A DNA stretch of 11,008 bases from Jatrophihabitans sp. (GTDB lineage Bacteria; Actinomycetota; Actinomycetes; Mycobacteriales; Jatrophihabitantaceae): NCBI GenBank assembly GCA_025966255.1, contig JAOPVG010000202.1:1-11008 (forward strand), read 5' to 3'. Numbering within the stretch: position 1 is the first letter of the stretch; every line of letters begins with the position of its first letter. Under the pieces are notes generated by a model. It was not told the origin of the DNA, made no database searches, and saw only the letters and a program-made list of their open reading frames with translations. Made by a program: the position numbers and the translations under genes. Positions 1-7,809 of the stretch are shown one piece after another.

Positions 1-292
1 GCTGGGCATGGTGCCGGCGGGCAGCCCGGCATTTCTCGTCATCGGCGCCAACGGCGTGATCAAGGTGATGGGCAGCCCGGCCGCCGCCACCGACCCTCCC
101 GTCGCCCTGCCACCGGTGCCGAAGACGCCGGCGGCGAAGCCGACGACGACGGCCACCAAGACCACCTCGGCGACGAGCACGGCCCACGCATCCACGTCAT
201 CGAGCAAGTCCCGGTCACCGAAGTCCAGCGCGAAACGCACGCCGACCTCGACCCCGACGCCGACCGTCACCCTGCCCGGAGGTACGCGATGA
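1..292 (+). CDS. ftsL: FtsL-like cell division protein, C-terminal part (5' end outside window)
   Basis: Only the last roughly 96 codons are present; the reading frame is open to the left window edge and ends at TGA 290-292. The first visible residues, LGMVPAGSPAFLV, resemble the C-terminal end of the small bitopic protein that lies between rsmH and ftsI in actinobacteria and is usually annotated as FtsL or septum formation initiator-like. In that family FtsL is a membrane-anchored partner of FtsB and FtsQ that helps activate the FtsW-FtsI synthase. The last 60 residues (nt 110-289) are low complexity: 28 are Ser or Thr, with many Pro, Lys and Arg and no Asp or Glu. If topology follows FtsL (N-terminus in, C-terminus out), this tail lies outside the membrane. 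The stop overlaps the ftsI start by 4 nt. The transmembrane and coiled-coil parts are not visible, so the name rests on the short motif and gene position. Confidence 0.65.
   Translation, partial: LGMVPAGSPAFLVIGANGVIKVMGSPAAATDPPVALPPVPKTPAAKPTTTATKTTSATSTAHASTSSSKSRSPKSSAKRTPTSTPTPTVTLPGGTR
278..282 (+). promoter_or_regulatory. Shine-Dalgarno site of ftsI
   Basis: GGAGG lies 6 nt before the ATG at 289, inside the last codons of the FtsL-like gene. It is among the strongest ribosome binding sites in the window and supports the ATG at 289 as the ftsI start. Confidence 0.8.
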
Positions 293-2367
293 CCGACCGA
301 CGGCAGCCGCCACCTCGCGGGCGTCCTACGTACGATCCGCGCGCGGCGGGGCCGCGGGGTCGGGGTGTTGCCGTGCCGCCACCGGATCGCCGGTTCGGTC
401 CGCCGCCGCCCCCGTCCGTCCGGGGGGCGGACGCGGGGCGTGGTCGAAGTGGTACTGCCGGCGCTCCGGCGCAGCGGTCGCGTCGTCCCGCCCAGCGACC
501 CGCGCAGAAGCAGCCGGTACGAAAGCAGCCGGCGCCGAAGCGACCCGTCCAGAAGCGGCCAGTCCGCAAGCCGCCGCCGACCAGACGCCGCCGCGGGTTG
601 CGCCTGGGCGCTCTCGACGGACGCCTGCGCTACGGCTTCGCCGCAGTCTGCACACTGCTGCTCGTCATCGGCGGGCGGCTCGTCCAACTGCAGGGCATCG
701 ACCGCGGCGGCTACGCCGGGGCCGCCCAGGCGCAGCGCGTCGATACCCTGCGGCTGCACGCGCTGCGCGGCCAGATCCTCGACCGCGACGGCGTCCCGAT
801 CGCGTACACGTCGAACGCGCAGGACATCACGGCCGACCCGAAGCAGGTCAAGGCCGTTGATCGCGACCGCTATGCGCGGAGCCTGGCGCCGCTGCTCCAC
901 GTCTCGCGGACATCGATCGTGAAGGCGCTGTCCAACAAGAGTCAGTACGCCCTGCTCGCCACAGCGCTCTCGCCGTCAACGGCGCAGCTGGTCGTGGGCC
1001 TCAATCTGGCCGGGATCTACACCCAGGCCACGACGCAGCGGCAGTACCCGGGCCACACGACGGGGGCCAACGTCATCGGCACCGTGCACTCGGACGGATC
1101 CGGCGCGGCCGGCATCGAGGCGGCGTACAACGACGTGCTCGCCGGCAAGGACGGCAGCCTGACCTACTCCGTCGACAACGTGGGCAACGTCAACCCCAGC
1201 AGCCGCACCACCACCCAGCCGGCGAAGAACGGCGCGACCATCCGGCTGACCATCGACCAGAACCTGCAGTTCATGGCCCAGCAGTATCTGGACAAGTCCG
1301 TGCCGGAGTCGGGGGCGCGCGGCGCCGAGATGGCCGTCTTGGACGCGCGCACCGGGCAGGTGCTGGCACTGGCATCGTCCGGCACGTTCGACGCCGGCAA
1401 CCCGGACACGATCGACCCCTACAAGCCGATCAATCCGCCGGTGATGTCGGCCTTCGAGCCGGGGTCCGTGCAGAAGGCGATCACCTTCAGCGCGGCCTTG
1501 CAGGAGCGGCGTATCTCACCGAAGACCGTCCTGGACGTTCCCTATTCGATCCAGATGGGCGGCGTCCAGGTCAGTGACGCGTGGTGGCACCCGACCCAGC
1601 CATTCACCGCCACCGGCGTGCTGGCCGAGTCCTCCAACGTCGGCACCCTGAAGATCGCGCAGAAGCTCGGGCCCAAGCTTTGGTACCAGTACGAGAAGAA
1701 GTTCGGCGTCGGCATCAAGACCGGCATCGAGCTGCCGGGGGAGAGCAGTGGCTACGTCCCGCCTCTGGACAAGTGGTCGGCCTCGACGTTCGCCAACTTG
1801 CCGTTCGGGCAGGGCGAGAGCATGACCGTGCTGCAGCTGGCGTCGATCTACCAGACGATCGCGAACGACGGCGTGCGGATCCCGCCCCGCATCGTGCAGT
1901 CGGTGACCGGCAACGACGGCTCGGTCAAGGCGACGAAGCAGCCCGCGGGAATCCGGGTCATCACTCCCGCGACGGCCAAGACGGTGCGCACCATGCTGGA
2001 GTCCGTGGTGCTGCCCGGCGGCACCGGCGTCAAGGCCGCGATTCCCGGCTACCGCATCGCGGGCAAGACCGGTACCGCCCAGCAACCCGATCCCGCGCAC
2101 GGCGGTGCGTACTCCAGCTATATGAACTGGGACACGTTCGCCGGGATGGTCCCCGCCGACAACCCGCAGTTCGTCGTCGCCATCATGGTCGACAATCCCG
2201 CACACGGCGTCGAGGGCGGCGATGTGGCCGCCCCGCTGTTCAAGCACATCGCCAGCTATGAACTGCAGCACGCGCAGGTGCCTCCGACCGGGTCGCAGTC
2301 CAAGCACGTGCCGCTGATGCCCTGCGCCGGCATCAACCGGGGCACGCTGCCAAGTAACGTTTGCTGA
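289..2367 (+). CDS. ftsI: Septal class B penicillin-binding protein (peptidoglycan D,D-transpeptidase FtsI/PBP3)
   Basis: 692 aa. It cross-links peptidoglycan at the division septum and works with the polymerase FtsW. Residues 1-112 are a Pro/Arg/Lys-rich cytoplasmic head (about 30 basic residues, 5 Asp, no Glu) that contains a five-unit pentapeptide repeat. One transmembrane helix lies near residues 113-132. The PBP dimerisation domain follows, with the typical RGQILDRDG at 160-168. The transpeptidase domain has all three catalytic motifs: SVQK with nucleophile Ser393 and Lys396, SSN at 448-450, and KTGT at 593-596. No PASTA repeats follow. The protein ends in a short tail with Cys679 and a terminal Cys692. 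Its length fits actinobacterial FtsI/PbpB. The ATG overlaps the upstream stop by 4 nt and has a good GGAGG site. Identification is firm. The exact role (septal rather than elongation PBP) rests on gene position between an FtsL-like gene and murE. Confidence 0.96.
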   Translation: MTDRRQPPPRGRPTYDPRAAGPRGRGVAVPPPDRRFGPPPPPSVRGADAGRGRSGTAGAPAQRSRRPAQRPAQKQPVRKQPAPKRPVQKRPVRKPPPTRRRRGLRLGALDGRLRYGFAAVCTLLLVIGGRLVQLQGIDRGGYAGAAQAQRVDTLRLHALRGQILDRDGVPIAYTSNAQDITADPKQVKAVDRDRYARSLAPLLHVSRTSIVKALSNKSQYALLATALSPSTAQLVVGLNLAGIYTQATTQRQYPGHTTGANVIGTVHSDGSGAAGIEAAYNDVLAGKDGSLTYSVDNVGNVNPSSRTTTQPAKNGATIRLTIDQNLQFMAQQYLDKSVPESGARGAEMAVLDARTGQVLALASSGTFDAGNPDTIDPYKPINPPVMSAFEPGSVQKAITFSAALQERRISPKTVLDVPYSIQMGGVQVSDAWWHPTQPFTATGVLAESSNVGTLKIAQKLGPKLWYQYEKKFGVGIKTGIELPGESSGYVPPLDKWSASTFANLPFGQGESMTVLQLASIYQTIANDGVRIPPRIVQSVTGNDGSVKATKQPAGIRVITPATAKTVRTMLESVVLPGGTGVKAAIPGYRIAGKTGTAQQPDPAHGGAYSSYMNWDTFAGMVPADNPQFVVAIMVDNPAHGVEGGDVAAPLFKHIASYELQHAQVPPTGSQSKHVPLMPCAGINRGTLPSNVC
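508..582 (+). repeat. Imperfect 15-bp tandem repeat, five units, within ftsI
   Basis: Five consecutive 15-bp units begin at 508, 523, 538, 553 and 568. They encode KQPVR, KQPAP, KRPVQ, KRPVR and KPPPT (residues 74-98). The first two units share AAGCAGCCG; later units have drifted at synonymous and non-synonymous positions. Two RPAQ units (residues 66-73) come just before. Because the unit is a multiple of three, gain or loss of copies keeps frame. It lies in the predicted cytoplasmic head of FtsI. Confidence 0.8.
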
Positions 2368-2368
2368 C

Positions 2369-3892
2369 GTGCCCGGATGCCCTCCCGTCGGTGTGCCCCG
2401 GCCGTCGCGGGTCGCACCGGTCAGCCTCACCGCGCTTGCGCAGCTCTGTCGCGGCAACCTTGTCGGATCCGACGCCGCGGCCACCGGCGTCACCGGCGTC
2501 ACGGCCGGTAGCGCGCTCGTCCGACCTGGGGATCTCTTCGCCGCGGTGCCCGGGCGGGCGGCGCACGGCGCCCAATTCGCCGCGGGAGCAGTCGAGGCCG
2601 GAGCGGCCGCCGTCCTGACCGATCCGGCCGGCCGCGAACTCGTCCCGGACGGCGTCGCGGTGCTGGTCGTCGACGACGTGCGCGCGGCCCTCGGCCCGGT
2701 GAGCGCGGAGGTCTACGGCCATCCCTCGCGACAGCTGGCCGTGCTGGGGGTGACCGGCACCAGCGGCAAGACGACGACCACGTTTCTCGTCCGGGCCGGG
2801 CTGCGCGCAGCGGGCCGGACGGCCGGGGTGATCGGTACCGTGGCCACGCTGATCGGCGACGACGAGGTCAAGACCGGGTTCACCACGCCCGAGGCGCCCG
2901 AGGCCCAGGCGCTGCTCGCGGTGATGCACGAGCGCGGCGTCACCGACGTGGCGATGGAGGTGTCGAGCCACGCGCTGGCGATGGGACGCGCGGACGGCAT
3001 CGAGTTCGCGGTCGGCGCCTTCACGAACCTCTCCGAGGACCACCTCGACTTCCACGCCGACATGGAGGACTACTTCCAGGCGAAGCTTCGGTTGTTCGAC
3101 GCCACGCGGACGAGGAACTCGGTGATCGTCGTCGATGACCCGTGGGGCCGGCGCATCGTCGACCTGGTGGGGCCGAACGCGACGGTCAGCACCGGCGACG
3201 CGCAAGGCATTTGGCGCGCGAGCGAGATCGCCGACCGCCCCGACGGCAGCACGTCGTTCCGCGTGACCGGGCCCGGAGTCGACATCCACACCGGGTGCGC
3301 CATTCCGGGGCGCTACAACGTGGCCAACGCCCTGCTGGCGTTGGCGATCCTGCATGAGGACGGCGTGGCCGCGGAGGTGGCGGCGCCGGCCGTGGCGACG
3401 GCTTCGGTGCCCGGGCGGATGGAGCGCATCGACGCCGGCCAGCCGTTCCTCGCGGTGGTCGACTACAGCCACAAGCCGGCCGCGGTGCAGGGCGCGTTGC
3501 AGGCGCTGCGTCCGCTCACCCGCGGACAGTTGATCATCGTGCTGGGGTGCGGCGGAGACCGGGACCGCGGCAAGCGTCCGCACATGGGCGAGATCGCCGC
3601 CCGCGGTGCCGACCGCCTCGTCGTCACCGATGACAATCCGCGCTCGGAGGATCCGGCCGCGATCCGCGCGGCGATGCTCGCCGGCGCGCTGGCCGTGCCC
3701 GCCTCCGAACGCGGCGAGGTGGTCGAGATCGGTGACCGGGCCGAAGCGATCGCGGCGGCGGTGGCGGCCGCGAGCCCGGGCGACACGGTGCTGATCGCCG
3801 GCAAGGGCCACGAGACCGGTCAGGAGATCGCCGGAACCGTGTTCCCGTTCGACGATCGCGCCGTGTTTCGGGCCGCGCTGGAGCAGCGATGA
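2369..3892 (+). CDS. murE: UDP-N-acetylmuramoyl-L-alanyl-D-glutamate--2,6-diaminopimelate ligase (MurE)
   Basis: 507 aa from GTG 2369. This cytoplasmic ATP-dependent Mur ligase adds the third stem amino acid to UDP-MurNAc-L-Ala-D-Glu. Visible features: N-terminal UDP-binding domain with VRPGDLFAAVPG (51-62); ATP-binding loop GTSGKTTTT (130-138, Lys134); YFQAK with the lysine expected to be carbamylated (Lys239); NVANALLAL in the central domain; DYSHKP (365-370); GCGGDRDRGKR; DNPR (422-425), the signature of meso-DAP rather than L-lysine addition; and GKGHE (478-482). The classic N-terminal DSR motif reads GSA (47-49), keeping only the Ser. The start is 1 nt after the ftsI stop and has no clear Shine-Dalgarno sequence. 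An in-frame GTG at 2393 is an equally possible start, giving 499 aa. Translation probably depends on coupling to ftsI. The 3' end overlaps murF by 4 nt. Confidence 0.96.
   Translation: MPGCPPVGVPRPSRVAPVSLTALAQLCRGNLVGSDAAATGVTGVTAGSALVRPGDLFAAVPGRAAHGAQFAAGAVEAGAAAVLTDPAGRELVPDGVAVLVVDDVRAALGPVSAEVYGHPSRQLAVLGVTGTSGKTTTTFLVRAGLRAAGRTAGVIGTVATLIGDDEVKTGFTTPEAPEAQALLAVMHERGVTDVAMEVSSHALAMGRADGIEFAVGAFTNLSEDHLDFHADMEDYFQAKLRLFDATRTRNSVIVVDDPWGRRIVDLVGPNATVSTGDAQGIWRASEIADRPDGSTSFRVTGPGVDIHTGCAIPGRYNVANALLALAILHEDGVAAEVAAPAVATASVPGRMERIDAGQPFLAVVDYSHKPAAVQGALQALRPLTRGQLIIVLGCGGDRDRGKRPHMGEIAARGADRLVVTDDNPRSEDPAAIRAAMLAGALAVPASERGEVVEIGDRAEAIAAAVAAASPGDTVLIAGKGHETGQEIAGTVFPFDDRAVFRAALEQR
3880..3883 (+). 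promoter_or_regulatory. Shine-Dalgarno site of murF
   Basis: GGAG lies 5 nt upstream of the ATG at 3889, within the last codons of murE. It supports this start at an ATGA overlap. Confidence 0.6.
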
Positions 3893-5355
3893 TCGAGCTC
3901 ACGCTCGGTGAGGTCACGGAGATCGTCGGCGGCCGACTCGTCGGCGCAGATCCGGCCGCGCGGGTGACGGGCTGTGTGGAGTTCGACTCACGTGCGGTCT
4001 CGTCCGGCGGGCTGTTCGTCGCGCTGCCCGGCGAGCGCGTGGACGGGCACGACTTCGTGGCCGCGGCAACGGCGGCCGGTGCGGTGGCGAGTCTCGTCAC
4101 GCGGCCGGTCGACGGCCCGTCGATCGAGGTCGCCGACGGCTTCGCGGCCCTGGCCGCCCTGGCCGCGGCGGTCATCCGTCGGCTGCCCGACACCGTGGTC
4201 ATCGGCGTGACCGGCTCGTCCGGCAAGACCTCGACAAAGGACCTGCTCGCTCGGGTGCTGGCCCAGGCCGGTCCCACGGTGGCGCCCCCTGGCTCCTACA
4301 ACAACGAACTCGGTCACCCGTACACCGTGCTGCGCGCCACGCCGGCCACTCGCTTCCTCGTCCTGGAGACGAGCGCGCGCGGCATCGGGCACATCCGCTA
4401 CCTGACCGAGATCGCCCCGCCCCGCATCGGGGTCGTGCTGAACGTCGGCAGCGCCCACCTCGGCGAGTTCGGCTCGCGGGACGCGATCGCGCAGGCGAAG
4501 GGCGAGCTCGTCGAGGCGTTGCCGCCCGGCGCGTCAGGCGGGGTTGCGATCCTCAATGCCGATGACCCGCTCGTCGCGGCCATGGCGGAGCGCACCGCCG
4601 CGCGCGTGGTCACGTTCGGCGAGGCCGCCGGCGCTGATGTCCGGGCCGAGGACGTGCGGCTCGACGACCTCGGCCGGCCCACGTTCGCGCTCGTCACCGC
4701 GACGAGCCGGATCCGCGTCGCCCTGCGGCTCATCGGCGCGCATCACGTCGGCAACGCGCTGGCCGCGGCGGCGGTGGCCGTCGAGTGCGGAATGACGCTC
4801 GGCGACATCGCGACCGCCCTGGCGGGCGCCCCGGCGAGCCGGTGGCGCATGGAGGTCACCGAGCGGGCCGACGGCGTATTGGTGCTCAACGACGCCTACA
4901 ACGCCAATCCCGAGTCGATGCGCTCGGCGCTCAATACCCTCGCGGCGGTCGGGCAGGCCCGACGGGCGGCAGGGGGCCGGACCTTCGCCGTGCTCGGGCC
5001 GATGGCCGAACTCGGTGCCGACGGGCCGGCCGAGCACGACGCCATCGGCCGGCTGGCCGCCGAGCTGGATATATCGCACGTCATTGCGGTGGGCGAACCG
5101 GCCCGCCCGATTCAGCACGGCGCGGCTCTGGAAGGCTCGTGGCACGGCGAATCGCGGTGGGTGCCCGACGTCGACACCGCACTCGCGGTTCTGCGCGCGG
5201 AACTGCGCGAAGCGGATGTGGTGCTCGTGAAGGCCTCCCGCGCGGCGAGCCTGGAGCGCGTCGCACTGGCGATCGCGGACGATTGCATGTCCGGCCCCGC
5301 TGGGGAGCCGGGCGGGACTGAGCCAACCGGCGGGACAGGAGGCGGCACGGCGTGA
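3889..5355 (+). CDS. murF: UDP-N-acetylmuramoyl-tripeptide--D-alanyl-D-alanine ligase (MurF)
   Basis: 488 aa. MurF completes the cytoplasmic precursor by adding the D-Ala-D-Ala dipeptide to the UDP-MurNAc-tripeptide, using ATP. The N-terminal substrate domain has an intact FDSR with GLFVALPG. The ATP-binding loop is GSSGKTST (109-116, Lys113), followed by YNNELG (137-142), characteristic of MurF. Lys204 in IAQAK is in the position of the modified Mur ligase lysine. The SRWRMEV segment and NDAYNANP (334-341) confirm MurF rather than another Mur ligase. Residues 468-488 are a Gly/Pro/Thr-rich tail without domain character; part of it is encoded by the bases that form the mraY ribosome binding site. 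The ATG overlaps the murE stop by 4 nt, and the murF stop overlaps the mraY GTG by 4 nt. Confidence 0.97.
   Translation: MIELTLGEVTEIVGGRLVGADPAARVTGCVEFDSRAVSSGGLFVALPGERVDGHDFVAAATAAGAVASLVTRPVDGPSIEVADGFAALAALAAAVIRRLPDTVVIGVTGSSGKTSTKDLLARVLAQAGPTVAPPGSYNNELGHPYTVLRATPATRFLVLETSARGIGHIRYLTEIAPPRIGVVLNVGSAHLGEFGSRDAIAQAKGELVEALPPGASGGVAILNADDPLVAAMAERTAARVVTFGEAAGADVRAEDVRLDDLGRPTFALVTATSRIRVALRLIGAHHVGNALAAAAVAVECGMTLGDIATALAGAPASRWRMEVTERADGVLVLNDAYNANPESMRSALNTLAAVGQARRAAGGRTFAVLGPMAELGADGPAEHDAIGRLAAELDISHVIAVGEPARPIQHGAALEGSWHGESRWVPDVDTALAVLRAELREADVVLVKASRAASLERVALAIADDCMSGPAGEPGGTEPTGGTGGGTA
5337..5342 (+). promoter_or_regulatory. Shine-Dalgarno site of mraY
   Basis: AGGAGG lies 9 nt before the GTG at 5352, embedded in the 3' end of murF where it encodes part of the Gly-rich tail. 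It is the longest Shine-Dalgarno match in the window and supports the GTG start. Confidence 0.8.
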
Positions 5356-6443
5356 AGACGATCCTGGTCGCCGCGGTCGTCTCGCTGATGACGTCGATCT
5401 TGTGTACGCCATTGGTGGTGGTGTATTTCCGCCGGCGCGGGTTCGGACAGGAGATCCGCATCGACGGCCCGCAGACGCACCTGGTCAAGCGGGGCACCCC
5501 GACCATGGGCGGGGTCGCAATCGTCGGCTCCACCGTGGTCGGCTACGCGATCGCTCACGTGATCCGGGCGATCAGGGGGGAGGGCGGGCCGAACGCCTCC
5601 GGACTGCTCGCGCTGTTCCTGATGGTGGGGCTCGGCGCAGTCGGCTTCCTCGATGACTTCATCAAGATCCGCCGGCAGCGCAGCCTCGGGCTGCGGGCCC
5701 GGGCGAAGTTCCTCGGGCAGTTCGTGGTCGGGATAGTCTTCGCCATCCTCGCCCTGCGCTACCGCAACCACTACGGCCTGACGCCGGCGTCGACACATCT
5801 GTCCTACGTGCGCGACATCGCGACGGTCGGCCTCGGCTCGGTGGGCTTCGTCATCATCGCGTACTTGATCATCTCGGCGACGTCGAACGCGGTGAACCTG
5901 ACCGACGGCCTGGACGGGCTGGCCGCCGGCGCCGCGGCAATGATCTTCGGGGCGTTCACGCTCATCTCGTTCTTGCAGTCGCGCAACCAGTGCCTCAACC
6001 ATCCGGCGGCCGGCTGCTACACGGTGCGGGACCCGCTCGACCTCGCCATCGTCGCCGCGTCGGCAATGGCGGCCTGCTTCGGGTTCCTGTGGTGGAACGC
6101 GTCGCCGGCGCAGATCTTCATGGGCGACACCGGCTCGCTCGCGCTCGGCGGCCTGATGGCCGGCATGGCCATCCTTACCCACACCGAGTTGCTGCTCATG
6201 GCGCTGGGCGGCTTGTTCGCCGCGATCACCGTCTCGTCGATCATCCAGACCGGCTGGTTCAAGTTCACTCGAATACGCACCGGCACGGGTCGCCGTGTCT
6301 TCCGAATGGCCCCACTGCACCACCACTTCGAGCTCGGCGGATGGGAGCAGATCACGATCATCGTCCGCTTCTGGATCATGGCCGGACTGGCGGTCGCGTT
6401 CGGGATGGGCCTGTTCTACGCGGACTTCATCGGCAATGGCTGA
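5352..6443 (+). CDS. mraY: Phospho-N-acetylmuramoyl-pentapeptide-transferase (MraY)
   Basis: 363 aa, the normal family length. This polytopic inner-membrane enzyme transfers phospho-MurNAc-pentapeptide from UDP to undecaprenyl phosphate, making lipid I. Start is GTG 5352, with AGGAGG 9 nt upstream and a GTGA overlap with murF. The sequence shows about ten hydrophobic segments and the cytoplasmic signature motifs: KRGTPTMGG near the N-terminus; [15 protein letters not shown] with the Asp pair 101-102; [12 protein letters not shown] with Asp185 and Asp188; [12 protein letters not shown] with Asp259; and the triple histidine HHH at 323-325 in [13 protein letters not shown]. These acidic residues and histidines are the family's Mg2+ and substrate-binding positions. 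An extracytoplasmic loop near residues 212-225 contains two cysteines. The last 8 nt overlap murD. Identification is firm. Confidence 0.97.
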   Translation: MKTILVAAVVSLMTSILCTPLVVVYFRRRGFGQEIRIDGPQTHLVKRGTPTMGGVAIVGSTVVGYAIAHVIRAIRGEGGPNASGLLALFLMVGLGAVGFLDDFIKIRRQRSLGLRARAKFLGQFVVGIVFAILALRYRNHYGLTPASTHLSYVRDIATVGLGSVGFVIIAYLIISATSNAVNLTDGLDGLAAGAAAMIFGAFTLISFLQSRNQCLNHPAAGCYTVRDPLDLAIVAASAMAACFGFLWWNASPAQIFMGDTGSLALGGLMAGMAILTHTELLLMALGGLFAAITVSSIIQTGWFKFTRIRTGTGRRVFRMAPLHHHFELGGWEQITIIVRFWIMAGLAVAFGMGLFYADFIGNG

Positions 6444-7809
6444 GCCGACCGCGGGGTGGGGCGGTCGACGGGTGCTCGTGTGCGGTGTCGGCGTCGCCGG
6501 CTCTGCGGCCGCCCGAGCACTGCTCGCGGCCGGCGCATCCGTCGAACTGACCGCCAGCTCCGAAGGCGACGCGGTCGCCGGACTCGTCACCGCCGGCGCC
6601 CGCTGGCTCGGTCCGCTCATCCGGCTACCCGGTGAGGTCGGTCTCGTCGTCGCATCGCCCGGGCTGCGTCCGCACGACCCGCTTCTGACCGATGCGGCCG
6701 CCCGCGGTGTTCCGGTCTGGGGCGAGGTCGAGTTGGCCTGGCAGCTGCGGCGCCCCGGTGCGGCACCCTGGCTGGCGGTGACGGGTACGAACGGCAAGAC
6801 CACGACGGTGCACATGCTCGAGTCGATGCTGCGCGCGGCTGGGCTGCGAGCGATCGCGGTCGGCAATGTCGGGGAGCCGCTCGTCGACGCCGTGCTCGCC
6901 GATCCGCCGTACGACGTCCTCGCCGTCGAGCTGTCCAGTCAGCAACTGCACTTCGCGCCGTCGGTCGCGCCCGCGGCCGGCGCGCTGCTGAACCTGGCGC
7001 CGGATCACCTCGACTGGCACGACTCGCTGGATGCCTACGAGCAGGCGAAGGTGGGGGTATGGGCCGGGGCCGTCCCGATCGGCAATGCGGACGACCCCAG
7101 GGTGGCCGCGCTGATGAGTCCTGGCGCGGTCGGCTTCACCTTCGGCGAGCCGGCCGCGGGCCAACTCGGGGTCGTCGACGGTCGGCTCGTGTCGCGGGCG
7201 TTCGGCGATGACGGACTGGCGCTCGTCGAGGTCGCTGACGTCCGCCCGGCCGGCCGCCACAACGTGGCCAACGCGCTGGCCGCCGCGGCCCTCGCGCGCT
7301 CGATGGGCGTGGGTCCCCACGCGGTCACGTCCGGGCTGCGCGAGTTCGCGCCGGACCCGCACCGCAACCAGCCCGTCCTCACCCGGGGTGGCGTGTCGTG
7401 GGTCGACGACAGCAAGGCCACCAACCCGCATGCCGCCAGTGCCTCGCTCGCCGCGTATCCGCGCATCGTGTGGATCGCCGGTGGCCAGCTCAAGGGAGTG
7501 GCGGTCGACGAGCTGATCGCCGCTCACGCCCACCGCCTCACGGGGGCGGTTTTGCTCGGCCAGGACCGCGCTGTGGTCGCCGCCGCTCTTGCACGACACG
7601 CGCCGGATGTCCCCGTGATCGTGGTCGACAGCACCGAACATGGGGCAATGACCGAGGTGGTTCGCGCCGCGGCCGGACTCGCACGTCCGGGCGACACCGT
7701 GCTGCTCGCTCCCGCTGCCGCCTCGTACGACATGTTCAGTGACTTCGGAGCGCGCGGCGACGCCTTCGCCGACGCCGCGCGCAGCCTGCCTTCGGACGGT
7801 TCCGCGTGA
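6436..7809 (+). CDS. murD: UDP-N-acetylmuramoyl-L-alanine--D-glutamate ligase (MurD)
   Basis: 457 aa from ATG 6436. MurD is the cytoplasmic ATP-dependent ligase that adds D-glutamate to UDP-MurNAc-L-Ala. The frame stays open 47 codons upstream, inside mraY, but that stretch is mraY read in another frame. Starting at 6436 places the Rossmann-like motif GVGVAGSA at residues 17-24, where MurD proteins have it. The ATP loop is GTNGKTTT (117-124, Lys121). The modified-lysine position is YEQAK (Lys205). [22 protein letters not shown] and DSKATN (325-330) are typical. The C-terminus has [20 protein letters not shown], close to the MurD consensus. There is no recognisable Shine-Dalgarno sequence. The start overlaps the mraY stop by 8 nt, so translation is probably coupled. 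The stop overlaps ftsW by 4 nt. Confidence 0.96.
   Translation: MAEPTAGWGGRRVLVCGVGVAGSAAARALLAAGASVELTASSEGDAVAGLVTAGARWLGPLIRLPGEVGLVVASPGLRPHDPLLTDAAARGVPVWGEVELAWQLRRPGAAPWLAVTGTNGKTTTVHMLESMLRAAGLRAIAVGNVGEPLVDAVLADPPYDVLAVELSSQQLHFAPSVAPAAGALLNLAPDHLDWHDSLDAYEQAKVGVWAGAVPIGNADDPRVAALMSPGAVGFTFGEPAAGQLGVVDGRLVSRAFGDDGLALVEVADVRPAGRHNVANALAAAALARSMGVGPHAVTSGLREFAPDPHRNQPVLTRGGVSWVDDSKATNPHAASASLAAYPRIVWIAGGQLKGVAVDELIAAHAHRLTGAVLLGQDRAVVAAALARHAPDVPVIVVDSTEHGAMTEVVRAAAGLARPGDTVLLAPAAASYDMFSDFGARGDAFADAARSLPSDGSA

Noticed and set aside
365..922. Alternative + strand frame inside ftsI
   Set aside because: Ser/Arg/Ala-rich translation without domain features. The ftsI frame runs through it continuously with transmembrane and PBP motifs.
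2333..3811. Long open frame on the minus strand (492 codons) opposite murE
   Set aside because: It is a shadow of GC-rich murE codons. Its translation is Arg/Gly/Ala/His-rich with no recognisable domain, while the + strand carries all MurE motifs.
5066..5074. GATATAT stretch within murF as a possible -10 promoter element
   Set aside because: It stands out only because the surroundings are GC-rich. I see no suitable -35 element at the right distance, and it encodes ordinary MurF residues.
5575..5584. G-run near 5575 as a possible frameshift site in mraY
   Set aside because: The MraY frame continues correctly on both sides, with family motifs before and after, so no frameshift is needed.
6295..6435. 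47-codon upstream extension of murD
   Set aside because: These bases encode the conserved triple-His end of MraY in another frame. The extension is Ser-rich and unlike MurD, and the ATG at 6436 gives the normal MurD N-terminus.
5112..6866. Long open frame on the minus strand (584 codons) opposite murF, mraY and murD
   Set aside because: It crosses three clear genes on the other strand, has low-complexity Arg/Pro/Asp composition and no domain or ribosome binding site. Open antisense frames are expected at this GC content.
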